A stretch of DNA of 53,468 nucleotides, from the NCBI GenBank assembly GCA_021828805.1, contig JAJZCZ010000003.1, positions 1-53,468 of the forward strand, given 5' to 3'. Below are positions 1 to 9,318 of this stretch, piece after piece. This DNA is from Nitrospirota bacterium. Lineage in GTDB: Bacteria > Nitrospirota > Leptospirillia > Leptospirillales > Leptospirillaceae. The position numbers and the translations under genes are program-made. Below the pieces are notes generated by a model. It did no database searches. It worked only from the letters and a program-made list of their open reading frames with translations, and was not told the DNA's origin. Numbering within the stretch: position 1 is the first letter of the stretch; each line of letters starts with the position of its first letter.

Positions 1-411
1 TTTTTCCTGCGCTTCGCCAAGACATCCTTAGCGGGATGATTTTACCTCTCCCAACAGGAAGCGTTTTGATGCTCGACGATTTCATCCTGCTACTTTTACA
101 ACATCCCCATTGCGATCCATATCAATCAAGAATAATCAGAATGATAAATAGAAATGAACTAGTCTTTTAAAACATCCATAATTTATATAAGAAACCGTAA
201 CATGAAATTCTATCATTGCTGTCTCCGAACGCCTCTCCTTATTCCAGGAAGATTTTTAACGACTTTCAGCATGGCGCCTCGGATTTGTGCTGACGACATC
301 GCGCCTCACAGACATCTGTAAAAAAAGAGTGAGGAGATACGGTCATCACAAGACGATGAGACGTCTTCTTCTAAATTTTATAAGGATTGTATAGGGACTG
401 GCTTGAAAAAA
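1..411. other. AT-rich gene-poor stretch beside tRNA-Val
   Basis: No convincing coding frame is visible on either strand. The base composition is clearly more AT-rich than the rest of the window, especially around 120-210. A short inverted repeat (AAGACG at 350-355, CGTCTT at 362-367) lies just beyond the 3' end of the tRNA gene. It could be a weak tRNA terminator, although no clear T-run follows it. Confidence 0.5.
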
Positions 412-487
412 TGGTAGGCACGGGCGGTTTCGAACCGCCGACCTCTACCGTGTCAAGGTAGCGCTCCACCCCTGAGCTACGTGCCTA
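412..487 (-). tRNA. tRNA-Val (anticodon GAC)
   Basis: On the minus strand the sequence folds as a complete cloverleaf of 76 nt including an encoded CCA end (412-414). The 7-bp acceptor stem TAGGCAC pairs with GTGCCTA. The anticodon arm is CTACC, loop TTGACAC, GGTAG, which gives anticodon GAC and so valine. The T arm carries GGTTCGAA. It lies downstream of HU in the same orientation, separated from it by a strong hairpin. Its 3' end faces AT-rich DNA. Confidence 0.95.
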
Positions 488-504
488 TCTGGAAGGAAGT
501 GAGA

Positions 505-533
505 TTGCGGAGCCCGAATCAGAAGCTCCGCAA
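505..533 (-). terminator. Hairpin downstream of HU gene
   Basis: A perfect 9-bp stem (TTGCGGAGC at 505-513, GCTCCGCAA at 525-533) with an 11-nt loop lies between the HU stop codon and tRNA-Val. On the minus strand it is followed by TCTCACTTCC, not a T-run. It may be a rho-independent terminator of weak type or an RNA-stabilising or processing hairpin. Confidence 0.5.
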
Positions 534-549
534 CAGAACGGAAAGCAAC

Positions 550-825
550 TTACTTGACGGCCGCCTTGAAGGCTTTTCCGGCAGTAAACTTGGGAACGCG
601 CATTGCGGGAATCTTGATCGCCTGGCCGGTGCGGGGATTGCGTCCGGTACGGGCTTTCCTCTTCGCCGTGGAAAAGGTTCCGAAGCCTGGAAGCGTCACA
701 CGCTCGCCATCCTTTTTGAGGCTCTTCTTGATGGCCTCGACGGCGGCGTTGAGTGCATCGTTCGCCTGGGTCTTGTTGATCTTGGCTGCCTGGGAGATCT
801 TGTCCACGAGTTCCGATTTTTTCAT
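550..825 (-). CDS. hup: DNA-binding protein HU
   Basis: This is a 91-aa histone-like nucleoid protein of normal HU length that binds and bends DNA as a dimer. The sequence shows the N-terminal helical start (MKKSELVDKIS), the central GFGTF beta turn and the DNA-gripping arm with RNPRTGQ followed by IPAMRVPKF. It ends in the usual Lys-rich helix. The gene stands alone, with a near-consensus sigma70 promoter upstream and a hairpin downstream, so it is probably monocistronic and strongly expressed. Whether it acts as HU or in a more specific IHF-like role cannot be told from the sequence, but the lack of extensions favours HU. Confidence 0.95.
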   Translation of the reverse strand: MKKSELVDKISQAAKINKTQANDALNAAVEAIKKSLKKDGERVTLPGFGTFSTAKRKARTGRNPRTGQAIKIPAMRVPKFTAGKAFKAAVK

Positions 826-878
826 CGCCTGCTACCCCCCTTTCACGTTTGTATGAGAAAAAACAACGTCCACCGGGG

Positions 879-907
879 AAATTACACTGAAAAGAATCAT
901 CTGTCAA
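879..907 (-). promoter_or_regulatory. Sigma70 promoter of HU
   Basis: On the minus strand a perfect -35 TTGACA (907-902) is followed by exactly 17 bp and a -10 TAATTT (884-879). The predicted start lies about 45 nt before the HU ATG. It is one of the best sigma70-like promoters in the window, which fits an abundant nucleoid protein. Confidence 0.75.
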
Positions 908-965
908 GATTCCTGCAAGACAATTTAAAAAAATATTTCGATCTTTTCATGCTCTCTTCCAAAAA

Positions 966-984
966 GAATGATTAAAAACCATTC
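966..984 (-). terminator. Weak terminator after the Fis-type HTH gene
   Basis: On the minus strand GAATG, a 9-nt loop and CATTC are followed at once by TTTTT. It sits 20-40 nt beyond the end of the gene that closes the nadB-clpB operon. The stem is only 5 bp, so the call is tentative. Confidence 0.35.
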
Positions 985-1004
985 ATTAAAAACAAGATAG
1001 GACG

Positions 1005-1565
1005 CTAATCCCCTGCAGAGGACTCTCCCTGTTCGAGCATCTTCATCTTGTTCCGGAAGGTCGTCCGGCTGATTCCAAGGATCTTCGATGCCCGGTGCTG
1101 GTTCCCCTGCGCAACATCAAGAGCACCCGGGAGGAGAAGACGATCAAGAAGGGAGATAAAAAAGGCATAGGCCGACCCTGTATCGCGCAGGGAACTGACG
1201 GCCGAGAGGTACTGACGGCATTTTGCGTGAAGCAGATGCTCGATGCCCATGGCCACGGAAAAGGGCTCCCGGAGAAAGAGAAAGGACTCAAGAGCGGTGA
1301 CAAGCTCATCGCCAGAACCCGATAGAATGAGACGAAGAGAGGTGTCCGGAAGCTCAACCGGTCCAACCGAGCCACGGTCAAAAAGAATAAAACGGGCTCC
1401 GGAAGGAACATCGCGCCACCCCGTCCAGCATTCCCGGACCTCAATCTCGAGAGGCCAGTGAAGAACGGCCCGACGGATCCGTTCAACAAGGATGGCATCC
1501 CGGGTGAAGAGGATTCCCTCTTTGATACAGGGGGGAGTTTCACACTCCTGGGTTATCCCGTTCAT
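1005..1565 (-). CDS. Orphan Fis-type HTH regulator, NtrC-like without AAA+ domain
   Basis: This 186-aa protein has a C-terminal Fis/NtrC-type helix-turn-helix at about residues 152-180 ([17 protein letters not shown]), very like the DNA-binding domain of sigma54 activators. The N-terminal 120 residues alternate hydrophobic beta-like and helical segments, which suggests a degenerate receiver-like domain, but I see no phosphoacceptor motif. There is no AAA+ ATPase (no Walker A, no GAFTGA), so it cannot itself activate sigma54. Its ATG overlaps the clpB stop (ATGA), so it is translationally coupled to clpB. Its function is unknown; DNA binding is inferred from the HTH. Confidence 0.7.
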   Translation of the reverse strand: MNGITQECETPPCIKEGILFTRDAILVERIRRAVLHWPLEIEVRECWTGWRDVPSGARFILFDRGSVGPVELPDTSLRLILSGSGDELVTALESFLFLREPFSVAMGIEHLLHAKCRQYLSAVSSLRDTGSAYAFFISLLDRLLLPGALDVAQGNQHRASKILGISRTTFRNKMKMLEQGESSAGD

Positions 1566-4165
1566 GAAGTTTCTTCTTCCGAAACTCCGTCAAAGAGAAA
1601 GGCCTGCCCGTCCCAGTCAACCTGGACCTTCTCCCCTTTGGCGACGGTCCTGTCGAGAATCCTGCGAGCCAGAGGGTTCAGAATCGACTGCTGGATAGCC
1701 CGTTTGAGCGGACGGGCTCCGTAGATCGGGTCAAAGCCCACCTGAGCAAGCTCATCCTTGGCACGGTCGGTCAGCTCCAGAGAGAGATTCTGCTCTTTGA
1801 GGCGACGGTTCACGGACTCCATCTGGATTTCCACGATCTGCAGAATTTCGCTCATGGAAAGGGGATGGAAGAGGATGATCTCATCAATCCGGTTGAGGAA
1901 CTCCGGACGCAGGGTCCGGCCCAGGAGGTCCATCACCCGTTGCCGCACCTCAGACTCCGGTGATCCCGCGGAGTCACGGATAATTTCCGAGGCAATATTT
2001 GACGTCATGATGATGACAGTATTCTTAAAGTCGACAATGCGTCCCTGACCATCGGTGAGGCGCCCATCGTCAAGCACCTGGAGAAGCACATTGAAAACAT
2101 CGGGATGGGCCTTCTCCATCTCATCGAGCAGGATGACCGCATAGGGACGGCGCCGTATGGCCTCAGTGAGCTGTCCCCCCTCCTCGTATCCCACATACCC
2201 GGGAGGAGCCCCGATCAGTCGGGCAACCGAGTGCTTTTCCATATACTCCGACATGTCGATGCGGATCATCGCCTGATCGTCATCGAAGAGAAACTCTGCC
2301 AGGCTTTTGGCCAGTTCGGTCTTGCCCACACCCGTGGGTCCCAGAAAAAAGAAAGACCCCAACGGCCGGTTGGGATCCTGAATACCTGCCCGGGCCCGAC
2401 GGATCGCATTGGAGACAGCGGCCACGGCCTCCCTCTGCCCCACCACTCTTTTCGAGAGGCGTTCCTCCATCTTGAGGAGCTTCTGGACCTCTCCTTCCAT
2501 CATCCGGCTCACCGGGATCCCCGTCCATCGGGAGACGACGGAGGCAACATCCTCCTCAGAGACCTCTTCCTTAAGCAGGCGGCCTCCGGACTGGCTCGCT
2601 TTTTCCATCGCCTCCTGGGCTGCTTCGAGGGACTTCTGGAGCCCCGGAACAGTTCCGTAGGTAATTTGAGAGGCCTTTTCGTACTGCCCGTCCCGAAGCG
2701 CCGTTTCGGCCTCTTTTTTGGACTCCTCGATCTTTGCCTTGAGGGTCTGGACCTCTTGTATGCGGCCCTTCTCCTCATCCCACTGGGCCTTCAGTGCCGA
2801 AAATCGGCTCTTCAGGGCCTCGAGTTCGTTTTCAACGCCGGCTTTTTTCTCCCGACTTTCAACGTCCTCTTCCCGGGACAGGGCCATCTTTTCTATTTCA
2901 AGCTGACGGATCCTCCGGTCCACCTCGTCGAGCTCCTGGGGCATACTGTCGATGGCGACGCGAAGACGGGCCGCTGATTCGTCGATGAGGTCGATCGCCT
3001 TGTCAGGAAGGAAGCGTCCCGAGATGTAGCGATGAGAAAGCACAGCAGCAGCTACGATTGCAGAATCCTTGATGCGGACCCCGTGGTGAATCTCGTATTT
3101 GTCCTTGAGCCCGCGCAGGATGGCAATGGTGTCCTCAACAGACGGCTCTCCCACAAAGACCGGCTGGAAGCGCCGTTCGAGGGCCGCGTCCTTTTCAATG
3201 TACTGGCGGTACTCGTCGAGGGTCGTGGCGCCAATCGCCCGGAGCTCTCCCCGGGCCAGCGCCGGCTTCAGAAGGTTGGAGGCATCCATCGCCCCCTCCG
3301 TGGCTCCGGCCCGAACAATCGTGTGAAGCTCATCGATGAAGAGAATGATCATTCCTGCCGCAGCGGTGATTTCCTTTAAGACAGCCTTCAGCCTTTCCTC
3401 GAAATCCCCCCGGTATTTGGCTCCAGCAAGAAGGGCTCCGAGATCGAGGGAAAAGATCGTCTTGTCCTTGAGGCCTTCAGGAACGTCCCCCGCCACAATC
3501 CGCTGGGCGAGTCCTTCGACGATGGCCGTCTTTCCCACCCCGGGATCGCCGATCAGAACCGGATTGTTTTTCGTTCTCCGGGAAAGGACCTGAACAACCC
3601 GCCGGATCTCCTCATCCCGACCGATAACCGGGTCAAGTTTCCCCTGACGGGCAAGGGCGGTCATATCCTTCCCAAATTTTTCCAGGGCCTGGTATCGCTC
3701 CTCGGGATTCTGGTCGGTAACCCGCTGGTTTCCCCGGACCTCCGCCAGAGCAGTCAGAACCTTTTCCTTGCTAATCTTGAAGGACTTGAAGACTTTGCTC
3801 TCCACGCCCGAAGACTGGACCATGGCCAAAAAGAGATGTTCTGTGCTGACAAAGTCATCCTTGAAGGGTTTGGTCTCCTCCAGAGCCTTGTCGAGAAGGG
3901 TGTTGAGGGAGCGGGAAAGATAGGGACCGCCCGATCCTCCTTCAACACGGGGAAGGAGGCTGAGCTGCTCGTCGACCTTGGACTGAAGTGCTGCCGGATC
4001 GATGCCCATCTTCTGGAGAATGGGCGGAATGATCCCCCCTTCCTGGGAAAGAAGCGCCCGGAGGAGATGGACCGATTCGACTTCTGTATTTCCTGCTCTC
4101 CGCGCCATATCGACAGCCTGCTGGAGAGCCTCCTGGGATTTCTGGGTCAGCTTGTTCACATCCAT
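1562..4165 (-). CDS. clpB: ATP-dependent disaggregase ClpB
   Basis: This 867-aa Hsp100 chaperone has the full ClpB architecture. The order is an N-terminal Clp repeat domain (about 1-145), AAA+ domain 1 with Walker A GDPGVGKT near residue 205, a long charged coiled-coil middle domain (about 410-530), and AAA+ domain 2 with GPTGVGKT near residue 608. The middle domain separates ClpB from ClpA/ClpC. It extracts and unfolds aggregated proteins together with DnaK/DnaJ. AAAGGA precedes the ATG. It follows a CbpA-type J protein and a MerR-like protein, so a protein-repair operon is likely, and it overlaps the downstream HTH gene by ATGA. The usual glycine after HTIV is arginine here (HTIVRAG), a small departure from the family. 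Confidence 0.97.
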   Translation of the reverse strand: MDVNKLTQKSQEALQQAVDMARRAGNTEVESVHLLRALLSQEGGIIPPILQKMGIDPAALQSKVDEQLSLLPRVEGGSGGPYLSRSLNTLLDKALEETKPFKDDFVSTEHLFLAMVQSSGVESKVFKSFKISKEKVLTALAEVRGNQRVTDQNPEERYQALEKFGKDMTALARQGKLDPVIGRDEEIRRVVQVLSRRTKNNPVLIGDPGVGKTAIVEGLAQRIVAGDVPEGLKDKTIFSLDLGALLAGAKYRGDFEERLKAVLKEITAAAGMIILFIDELHTIVRAGATEGAMDASNLLKPALARGELRAIGATTLDEYRQYIEKDAALERRFQPVFVGEPSVEDTIAILRGLKDKYEIHHGVRIKDSAIVAAAVLSHRYISGRFLPDKAIDLIDESAARLRVAIDSMPQELDEVDRRIRQLEIEKMALSREEDVESREKKAGVENELEALKSRFSALKAQWDEEKGRIQEVQTLKAKIEESKKEAETALRDGQYEKASQITYGTVPGLQKSLEAAQEAMEKASQSGGRLLKEEVSEEDVASVVSRWTGIPVSRMMEGEVQKLLKMEERLSKRVVGQREAVAAVSNAIRRARAGIQDPNRPLGSFFFLGPTGVGKTELAKSLAEFLFDDDQAMIRIDMSEYMEKHSVARLIGAPPGYVGYEEGGQLTEAIRRRPYAVILLDEMEKAHPDVFNVLLQVLDDGRLTDGQGRIVDFKNTVIIMTSNIASEIIRDSAGSPESEVRQRVMDLLGRTLRPEFLNRIDEIILFHPLSMSEILQIVEIQMESVNRRLKEQNLSLELTDRAKDELAQVGFDPIYGARPLKRAIQQSILNPLARRILDRTVAKGEKVQVDWDGQAFLFDGVSEEETS

Positions 4166-4204
4166 GGTTCGTCCTTTCTCGTGTTCGCCGCTCGACTCTT
4201 TCCG

Positions 4205-4519
4205 CTATTCCGGAACATCCATCCATGGGTCACAGAAAGCGGTCCGTGCACGGGTCCAAATCAGCTGGTGACGGAGCCGGAGGATGACTTCCACCCCGGC
4301 CATATTCACTCCCAGATCCCGACGAAGGGACATGATGAGCCTCACCCTCTCTACCATCTCAGGACGCAGCGAGGGCAGGGGGGTGGCTTCGAGCTCAAGC
4401 AGTCCTTCCCGAACCAGGGCCCGGATCGTCCTTCTGGGAATCCGGTAGACTTCCACAACACGATCGAGAGGAATCACTCCCCCCTCTCTCCCATCACTTG
4501 TCCCTTCCGTCCTTTTCAT
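4205..4519 (-). CDS. MerR-like HTH protein of CbpM/HspR type
   Basis: This protein of about 104 aa has an N-terminal winged-helix-like HTH (IPRRTIRALVREGLL). A second segment, LGVNMAGVEVIL, matches the GVNLAG block shared by HspR repressors and CbpM chaperone modulators. The frame stays open upstream into cbpA, but the ATG at 4519 is preferred because homology begins just after it. The strong GGAGGTGA at about 4535-4542 lies rather far upstream of this ATG. CbpM inhibits CbpA; HspR represses chaperone operons with DnaK. Its place between cbpA and clpB fits either role. I see no HAIR-type inverted repeat upstream of the operon, which slightly favours CbpM. Confidence 0.7.
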   Translation of the reverse strand: MKRTEGTSDGREGGVIPLDRVVEVYRIPRRTIRALVREGLLELEATPLPSLRPEMVERVRLIMSLRRDLGVNMAGVEVILRLRHQLIWTRARTAFCDPWMDVPE

Positions 4520-4553
4520 CCTTTTCCCTTTCGACTGGTCACCTCCAACGACA

Positions 4554-5417
4554 TCATGAAGAATGCCCTTTCCAGCGAAAATCAGGGGGATAATGGGCAT
4601 CAATCTCGCGGATACAGGATTCGAGCGACGGAGGAACGACCGGGGGAAGAACCGGAAGAATCTTCACATAGAGATGGCCTGTCTCATGGGAAACAGGAGA
4701 CCGAACTCCCTTACCCTTGAGCCTGAACGTCTGTCCGGCCTTTGTCCCTGGCGGAATTTTCAACCGGGAGACTCCGTCGAGTGTTGGCACCTCGACCAAA
4801 GCTCCAAAAAGGATCTCGGAGATCTTCACCGGGCAATCCAGAAGAAGATCACTTCCCTGACGCCGAAAAAGAGGATCGGGGTGAATCTCATCGATCACAA
4901 CACGAACCATGCGGGATTTTTTCCCGGCTCCCGCTGAAACGGTAAAGGTCATTCCCTCATCCACCCCGGCGGGAATCTGGACAGAGATCTTTTCAGGGGC
5001 AGCTCCCTGTCCGGCGGGGAGAAGCAGTGATCGCGTCGTTCCAAGGACCGCCTCCCGGAATGACAGGGTCAGGTGAGCCTCGGAAAGGACGCCCCCTCCG
5101 TTTCCCATCCCCCCAAAAAGGTCCCAAAAGTCTCCAAACCGCTCCTCTTCGAAGGGACCCTCTCCCCCCCGGGAGGCTCCGGGATGGCGGGCGGCTCCCG
5201 GGGGATTGGATCCGAAGGAGTCATACTCCTCCCGCTTGGCGGGGTCGGAAAGAACCTCATAGGCCTCGTTGATTTCCTTGAACCGCTGCTCGGCCTCCCG
5301 ATTGCCCGGATTGACGTCAGGATGGAACTGGCGGGCAAGTTTCCTGTACGCCTTCTTGATCTCATCGGCCGAGGCCTTTTTCGACACTCCGAGCTTTTCG
5401 TAAAAATCCCTGGCCAT
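4554..5417 (-). CDS. cbpA: CbpA-type J-domain co-chaperone (DnaJ without zinc finger)
   Basis: This 287-aa class II J protein has an N-terminal J domain (about 4-68) with the HPD motif that stimulates DnaK ATPase (ARQFHPDVN). A Gly/Phe-rich linker follows (about 70-105), then two C-terminal substrate-binding beta domains. The four CxxCxGxG zinc repeats of true DnaJ are absent, so CbpA/DnaJ2 is the better name. It lies 15 nt after nadB and ahead of the CbpM/HspR-like gene and clpB. AAGGAG stands 11 nt before the ATG. Confidence 0.92.
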   Translation of the reverse strand: MARDFYEKLGVSKKASADEIKKAYRKLARQFHPDVNPGNREAEQRFKEINEAYEVLSDPAKREEYDSFGSNPPGAARHPGASRGGEGPFEEERFGDFWDLFGGMGNGGGVLSEAHLTLSFREAVLGTTRSLLLPAGQGAAPEKISVQIPAGVDEGMTFTVSAGAGKKSRMVRVVIDEIHPDPLFRRQGSDLLLDCPVKISEILFGALVEVPTLDGVSRLKIPPGTKAGQTFRLKGKGVRSPVSHETGHLYVKILPVLPPVVPPSLESCIREIDAHYPPDFRWKGHSS

Positions 5418-5432
5418 CAGTCTGTCTTCTCC

Positions 5433-7016
5433 TTAAGATCCCGAACCTGGAGCGGCACTGGACGCGTTGGGTTCCGTGGTCCCATCCCCGAGAAAATAGT
5501 TCGACCCTACCCGCGGAGCGGTCTCAAGATCTTCAAAAAGAAGGCGGGCAAGAGTCAGAGCGTTTTGAAGGAGCGCATCCTGCGGGAAAACCTTCCCGAC
5601 GTTTCCTTTGGCGAGAGCCGCTACAACCTGGGCCTTCCCGGAGGCAACGAGAGAGGCAGTTCTCACAATTCCGGCCTTTTCCCACAGGAGCGTCTTCAAG
5701 TCTTCCAGCGTGAGCTTCCCGTTTAAGTCTTCTGAGGGTATCCAGCCTTCGGCAGGGCGGTCTTCACTTCCCTTGACCGGAGGTGTCCGCGCCAGCCCCT
5801 CCCTCTCAAGGGCAATGGAGCGGGCCACCCGGTGGCCCATGACAAGGGCCTCGAGAAGGGAGTTTGAGGCGAGACGATTGGCGCCATGAACCCGTGTGGA
5901 GGCCACCTCGCCCACCGCATAGAGTCCTGGCAAATCAGCCTTCCCGTCCATGTCCGTCCGGACCCCGCCCATCTGGAAGTGAGCGGCCGGACGAATGGGC
6001 GCAGGATCTCGCGAAAGATCGATTCCCGCATCGAGACAGTGGAAAAAAACCTGCGGGAAGCGTGTCCGCAGATACTCTCCGGAGAGGTGGGTAACGCTGA
6101 GAAAAATCTTTGCGTCAGGGCGCTCGCGTGTTTCGAGCCAGAGCGCCCGTGACACCACATCGCGAGGAGCCAGTTCCCCATCCGGATGGTACCGGTAAAG
6201 AATGCGTCTCCCCGTCTGGTCGATGACATGCCCCCCCTCTCCCCGCAGGGCCTCCGTAAGGAGAAAGGGAGCCTGTCCGGGAATATCGAGAACGGTGGGG
6301 TGAAACTGGGTAAACGCCAGCCGCTCAAGGTGGGCACCGGCCTCCGAGGCAACGGCAGTGGCGTCTCCCACCTGAGAAGGAGGATTCGTCGTTCGGGCGA
6401 AAAGGGCGCTGAAGCCTCCTGTTGCAAGGATCGTGGCGCCGGCATGCACACTGACCCAATCCTCTCCGTCCTCCCCCATAAACAGCCCGCCGACAACACG
6501 GGAATCCTCATCCTTGAGAAGACGGTGCAGACGAAAGGGGGTCAGAAATGTGAAGCGTTCATGACCATGAACATTCTGCGCCAGAGTCTTGACGATCAGG
6601 GAACCCGTCTTGTCCCCTCCGGCATGAATAATACGGGGCCGGGAATGCGCGGCCTCCCGGGTCAGAAGAAAGTCTCCCGCACTGTCCCGGTCGAAGGGAA
6701 CGCCAAGGGCAACCAGCGTCGCGAAGGCCTCCTCTGCCCCCTCGACGAGGAGCCTCACATTGTCGGCATCACAAAATCCGGCACCGGCGCGGAGGGTGTC
6801 TGCAACATGAGATTCCACCGCCTCATGGTTGAAGCCCCAGGGCAAGGCCAGCCCCCCTTGGGCATAGTAGGAGCTCCCTGAGGCGATCGATCCGCGAGAG
6901 GCCAGCGTCACACTTCCCAGAGGAAGCAGATTGATGGCGGTCTGGTACCCGGCAATTCCCCCGCCGATAATCAAAAAGTCAGTGGCGATCCGGCGGGGTT
7001 GGCTCGACGGACTCAT
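5433..7016 (-). CDS. nadB: L-aspartate oxidase
   Basis: This 527-aa FAD enzyme oxidises L-aspartate to iminoaspartate, the first step of de novo NAD synthesis; NadA then forms quinolinate. The dinucleotide-binding GGGIAG lies near residue 18, followed by the SSYYAQGGLA flavin block. The characteristic GEVASTRVHGANRLASNSLL segment lies about two thirds along. Length is normal. The ATG overlaps the stop of the upstream lipoprotein gene (ATGA), and cbpA follows after 15 nt. Neither nadA nor nadC is in the window. Being joined to a chaperone operon is unusual. Fumarate reductase/SdhA flavoproteins are related but lack this C-terminal signature. Confidence 0.95.
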   Translation of the reverse strand: MSPSSQPRRIATDFLIIGGGIAGYQTAINLLPLGSVTLASRGSIASGSSYYAQGGLALPWGFNHEAVESHVADTLRAGAGFCDADNVRLLVEGAEEAFATLVALGVPFDRDSAGDFLLTREAAHSRPRIIHAGGDKTGSLIVKTLAQNVHGHERFTFLTPFRLHRLLKDEDSRVVGGLFMGEDGEDWVSVHAGATILATGGFSALFARTTNPPSQVGDATAVASEAGAHLERLAFTQFHPTVLDIPGQAPFLLTEALRGEGGHVIDQTGRRILYRYHPDGELAPRDVVSRALWLETRERPDAKIFLSVTHLSGEYLRTRFPQVFFHCLDAGIDLSRDPAPIRPAAHFQMGGVRTDMDGKADLPGLYAVGEVASTRVHGANRLASNSLLEALVMGHRVARSIALEREGLARTPPVKGSEDRPAEGWIPSEDLNGKLTLEDLKTLLWEKAGIVRTASLVASGKAQVVAALAKGNVGKVFPQDALLQNALTLARLLFEDLETAPRVGSNYFLGDGTTEPNASSAAPGSGS

Positions 7017-7591
7017 CCCGGAGGCTTTGCCGCAATCGATGTCCGGAGAAATGTGTCTCCCGTGAGAGAGAGCAGTTTCGGCTTCCCGGGCGACTTTCGG
7101 ATGGCAACGACCAGACGGGCTTCTCCTGTCTGAAAGTAACGGGTTCCCGGTTTGAGAGGACCTTTGGAAATCGCGGCCATGGTCCAGTGGCCATGAAAAA
7201 CAATCGAATGGCCCGTCTCGTCAACCGTGCCCGAATCCATCACGATCCTGAGATCGATCTTGTCCAGTACCGCAAAAATTCCGACCAGGCCGGCATGGGT
7301 CTTCGGGTCATCGGAAAGAGGAGAACCGAGAAAGCTCTCGACTGCTTCCGGCGATCCCTGTGCAAAGGCCTTTCCCAGATCCTTCCCGATTTTCCATGCC
7401 GACATGAAGGATTGCTGCTCAGGGGTCAGTGGTTTCACTTCTCCACACCCCCCCAAAAAGACGAGCATCGCTCCCGCCAGGGTCAAGCCCGCAACAGCCA
7501 GAAACGGCCGGAAACTCTTAAAAATCCGGAGGAAAAAACGCCCTTCCGACGGTTCTGGCAGCTCGTCCATCCCGTCCTTACAATTCGTCAT
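7013..7591 (-). CDS. Predicted lipoprotein, first gene of nadB-clpB operon
   Basis: This 192-aa protein has an unusually long N-terminal region of about 30 residues before a hydrophobic segment and a lipobox (FLGGC, Cys near 49). It is therefore predicted to be exported and lipid-anchored. The mature part looks globular, with a beta-rich C-terminal half, and could be a small lipoprotein of NTF2-like fold, but I do not recognise a family. GGGAGGA precedes the ATG at good spacing. It is the promoter-proximal gene of the run to clpB and overlaps nadB by ATGA. Confidence 0.65.
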   Translation of the reverse strand: MTNCKDGMDELPEPSEGRFFLRIFKSFRPFLAVAGLTLAGAMLVFLGGCGEVKPLTPEQQSFMSAWKIGKDLGKAFAQGSPEAVESFLGSPLSDDPKTHAGLVGIFAVLDKIDLRIVMDSGTVDETGHSIVFHGHWTMAAISKGPLKPGTRYFQTGEARLVVAIRKSPGKPKLLSLTGDTFLRTSIAAKPPG

Positions 7592-7659
7592 TCGTCCTCC
7601 CGTTTCTGCCGAGGACCGGTCACCTGTCTGGCGCCTGGTCGGTCTCGCATCCGGATGAA

Positions 7660-7689
7660 ATTATAGACCGGTCCCGAAGGAGAGGTCAA
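7660..7689 (-). promoter_or_regulatory. Promoter of lipoprotein-nadB-cbpA-clpB operon
   Basis: On the minus strand TTGACC (7689-7684), an 18-bp spacer and a perfect TATAAT (7665-7660) lie about 70 nt before the first ATG of the operon. It is a sigma70-type element and diverges from the gltX promoter about 50 bp away. No heat-shock-type operator such as CIRCE was seen near it. Confidence 0.65.
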
Positions 7690-7736
7690 AGACTCTTTCA
7701 ATTCAGGAAAATCCACGCCGTGGCCCCGTTTCTGCC

Positions 7737-7765
7737 TTTACGTTTCGCTGAAGACCTGATATAAT
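7737..7765 (+). promoter_or_regulatory. Sigma70 promoter of gltX
   Basis: A -35 TTTACG (7737-7742), a 17-bp spacer and a perfect -10 TATAAT (7760-7765) lie 42 nt upstream of the gltX ATG. Spacing and orientation suit gltX and the two genes coupled to it. Confidence 0.6.
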
Positions 7766-7806
7766 CAACACAAACATTCCTTCGTCCGGAGGAGCAATCC
7801 TCCCCC

Positions 7807-9318
7807 ATGCCGGCCCCTTTTCGGCCCCGTTCCGGGATCACACATTTGACCTCTCAGACCTCATCGCCCATTCGAGTCCGATTCGCCCCGAGCCCAACGG
7901 GAAATCTCCATCTGGGAGGCGCCAGAACAGCTCTTTTTAACTTTCTTTTCACCCGCCATCACGGAGGGGTCTTCCTTCTGCGGATCGAGGATACGGACCG
8001 CGAACGCTCGACAGACGAAGCCATTGCCGCCATTCTCGACGGCATGCGCTGGCTGGACCTCACCTGGGACGAGGGTCCGATTTACCAGACAAGTCGTCTC
8101 GAACGATATCGGCAAATTGCAATGGATCTTCTTGCCCGGGGCCATGCCTATCGCTGCTCCTGTACCCCTGACGAGCTGGAGGAACGGCGCAAGGAGGCTC
8201 AGGCCAAAGGCCTCCCTCCCCGTTACGATGGCCGGTGCCGCGACCGCCAGGTCTCCCCTGACATGCCCCATGTCATCCGTTTCCGTAACCCTCCCGACCA
8301 GACCATTGCCTTTTCCGACCTGATCCGCGGCCCTCTCTCCTTCGACGGCAACCTTCTCGACGATCTGGTGATCCTTCGTACCGACGGAATGCCCACCTAT
8401 AACTTCGCCGTGGTCGTCGACGACGCCGACATGAAGATCACCCATGTCATCCGGGGGGATGACCATATCAATAATACGCCCCGACAGATCGCCATCTTCC
8501 GGGCCCTTGGAGCCGATATTCCTTCCTTTGCCCATCTTCCCATGATTTTCGGATCAGACCGGACAAAGCTCTCAAAACGTCATGGGGCCACGTCAGTCAT
8601 GGCGTACCGGGACATGGGCTACCTCCCTCATGCCCTGGCCAACTACCTCGTTCGTCTAGGCTGGTCTCACAAGGATCAGGAAATCTTTTCCCGGGAAGAA
8701 CTGATCGAATTCTTCGACCTCGACCATGTGGGGTCCTCTCCCAGCGTCTTCAATCCGGAAAAACTTCTCTGGCTCAATGCCCACTACATCAAAAATGCCT
8801 CCGATCCGGCTCTGGCACCTCTTGCCTGTGAGCTTCTCCCTCCCCTCCAGGACCCCCTTCCCCAGTCTTCGGATCCGGAATATCGCGCCCATGCTATGGG
8901 ACTTCTTAAAGGTCGGGCCCGGACTCTGGTAGAGCTCGCAGAAAGTGCCCTCCCCTTCCTCGACCGCGCTTTGACAATCGACCCGGCCGCCCGGGAAAAG
9001 GCTCTTGGCAAGGACAGCCTCTCTATCCTGGAACCTCTTCTGACGGCCCTGGGCTCCCTTCAGGAATGGAATGCAGAGACACTGAAAAATGTCTTTACCC
9101 AGATCGGCGAGGCCCAGAACCGGAAGCTTGGCGACCTGGCCCAGCCCATCAGGGCGGCTTTGACCGGAAAAACCGTCAGCCCCGGAATTTTCGACGTTCT
9201 GATCCTTCTGGGGCGGGATGTTTCCCTTGCGCGGATTTCTGCGGCTCTCTCCGATGTCCGCAAAAACATCCAGATACCGTCCCCGGAGACTCCCCCCCCC
9301 AGAAAGGATCATCCGTGA
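7807..9318 (+). CDS. gltX: Glutamyl-tRNA synthetase
   Basis: This 503-aa class I aminoacyl-tRNA synthetase charges tRNA-Glu, for translation and, via glutamyl-tRNA reductase, for tetrapyrrole synthesis. The HIGH-type motif is seen in APSPTGNLHLGG (residues 28-38) and the KMSKS-type motif as KLSKRHG near 254. Residues about 115-140 hold a possible zinc site (CSC near the start, then later Cys). GGAGGAG lies 12 nt before the ATG. About 20 residues precede the usual family start; no better in-frame start is present. The stop overlaps the GTG of the next gene (GTGA). Confidence 0.96.
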   Translation: MPAPFRPRSGITHLTSQTSSPIRVRFAPSPTGNLHLGGARTALFNFLFTRHHGGVFLLRIEDTDRERSTDEAIAAILDGMRWLDLTWDEGPIYQTSRLERYRQIAMDLLARGHAYRCSCTPDELEERRKEAQAKGLPPRYDGRCRDRQVSPDMPHVIRFRNPPDQTIAFSDLIRGPLSFDGNLLDDLVILRTDGMPTYNFAVVVDDADMKITHVIRGDDHINNTPRQIAIFRALGADIPSFAHLPMIFGSDRTKLSKRHGATSVMAYRDMGYLPHALANYLVRLGWSHKDQEIFSREELIEFFDLDHVGSSPSVFNPEKLLWLNAHYIKNASDPALAPLACELLPPLQDPLPQSSDPEYRAHAMGLLKGRARTLVELAESALPFLDRALTIDPAAREKALGKDSLSILEPLLTALGSLQEWNAETLKNVFTQIGEAQNRKLGDLAQPIRAALTGKTVSPGIFDVLILLGRDVSLARISAALSDVRKNIQIPSPETPPPRKDHP

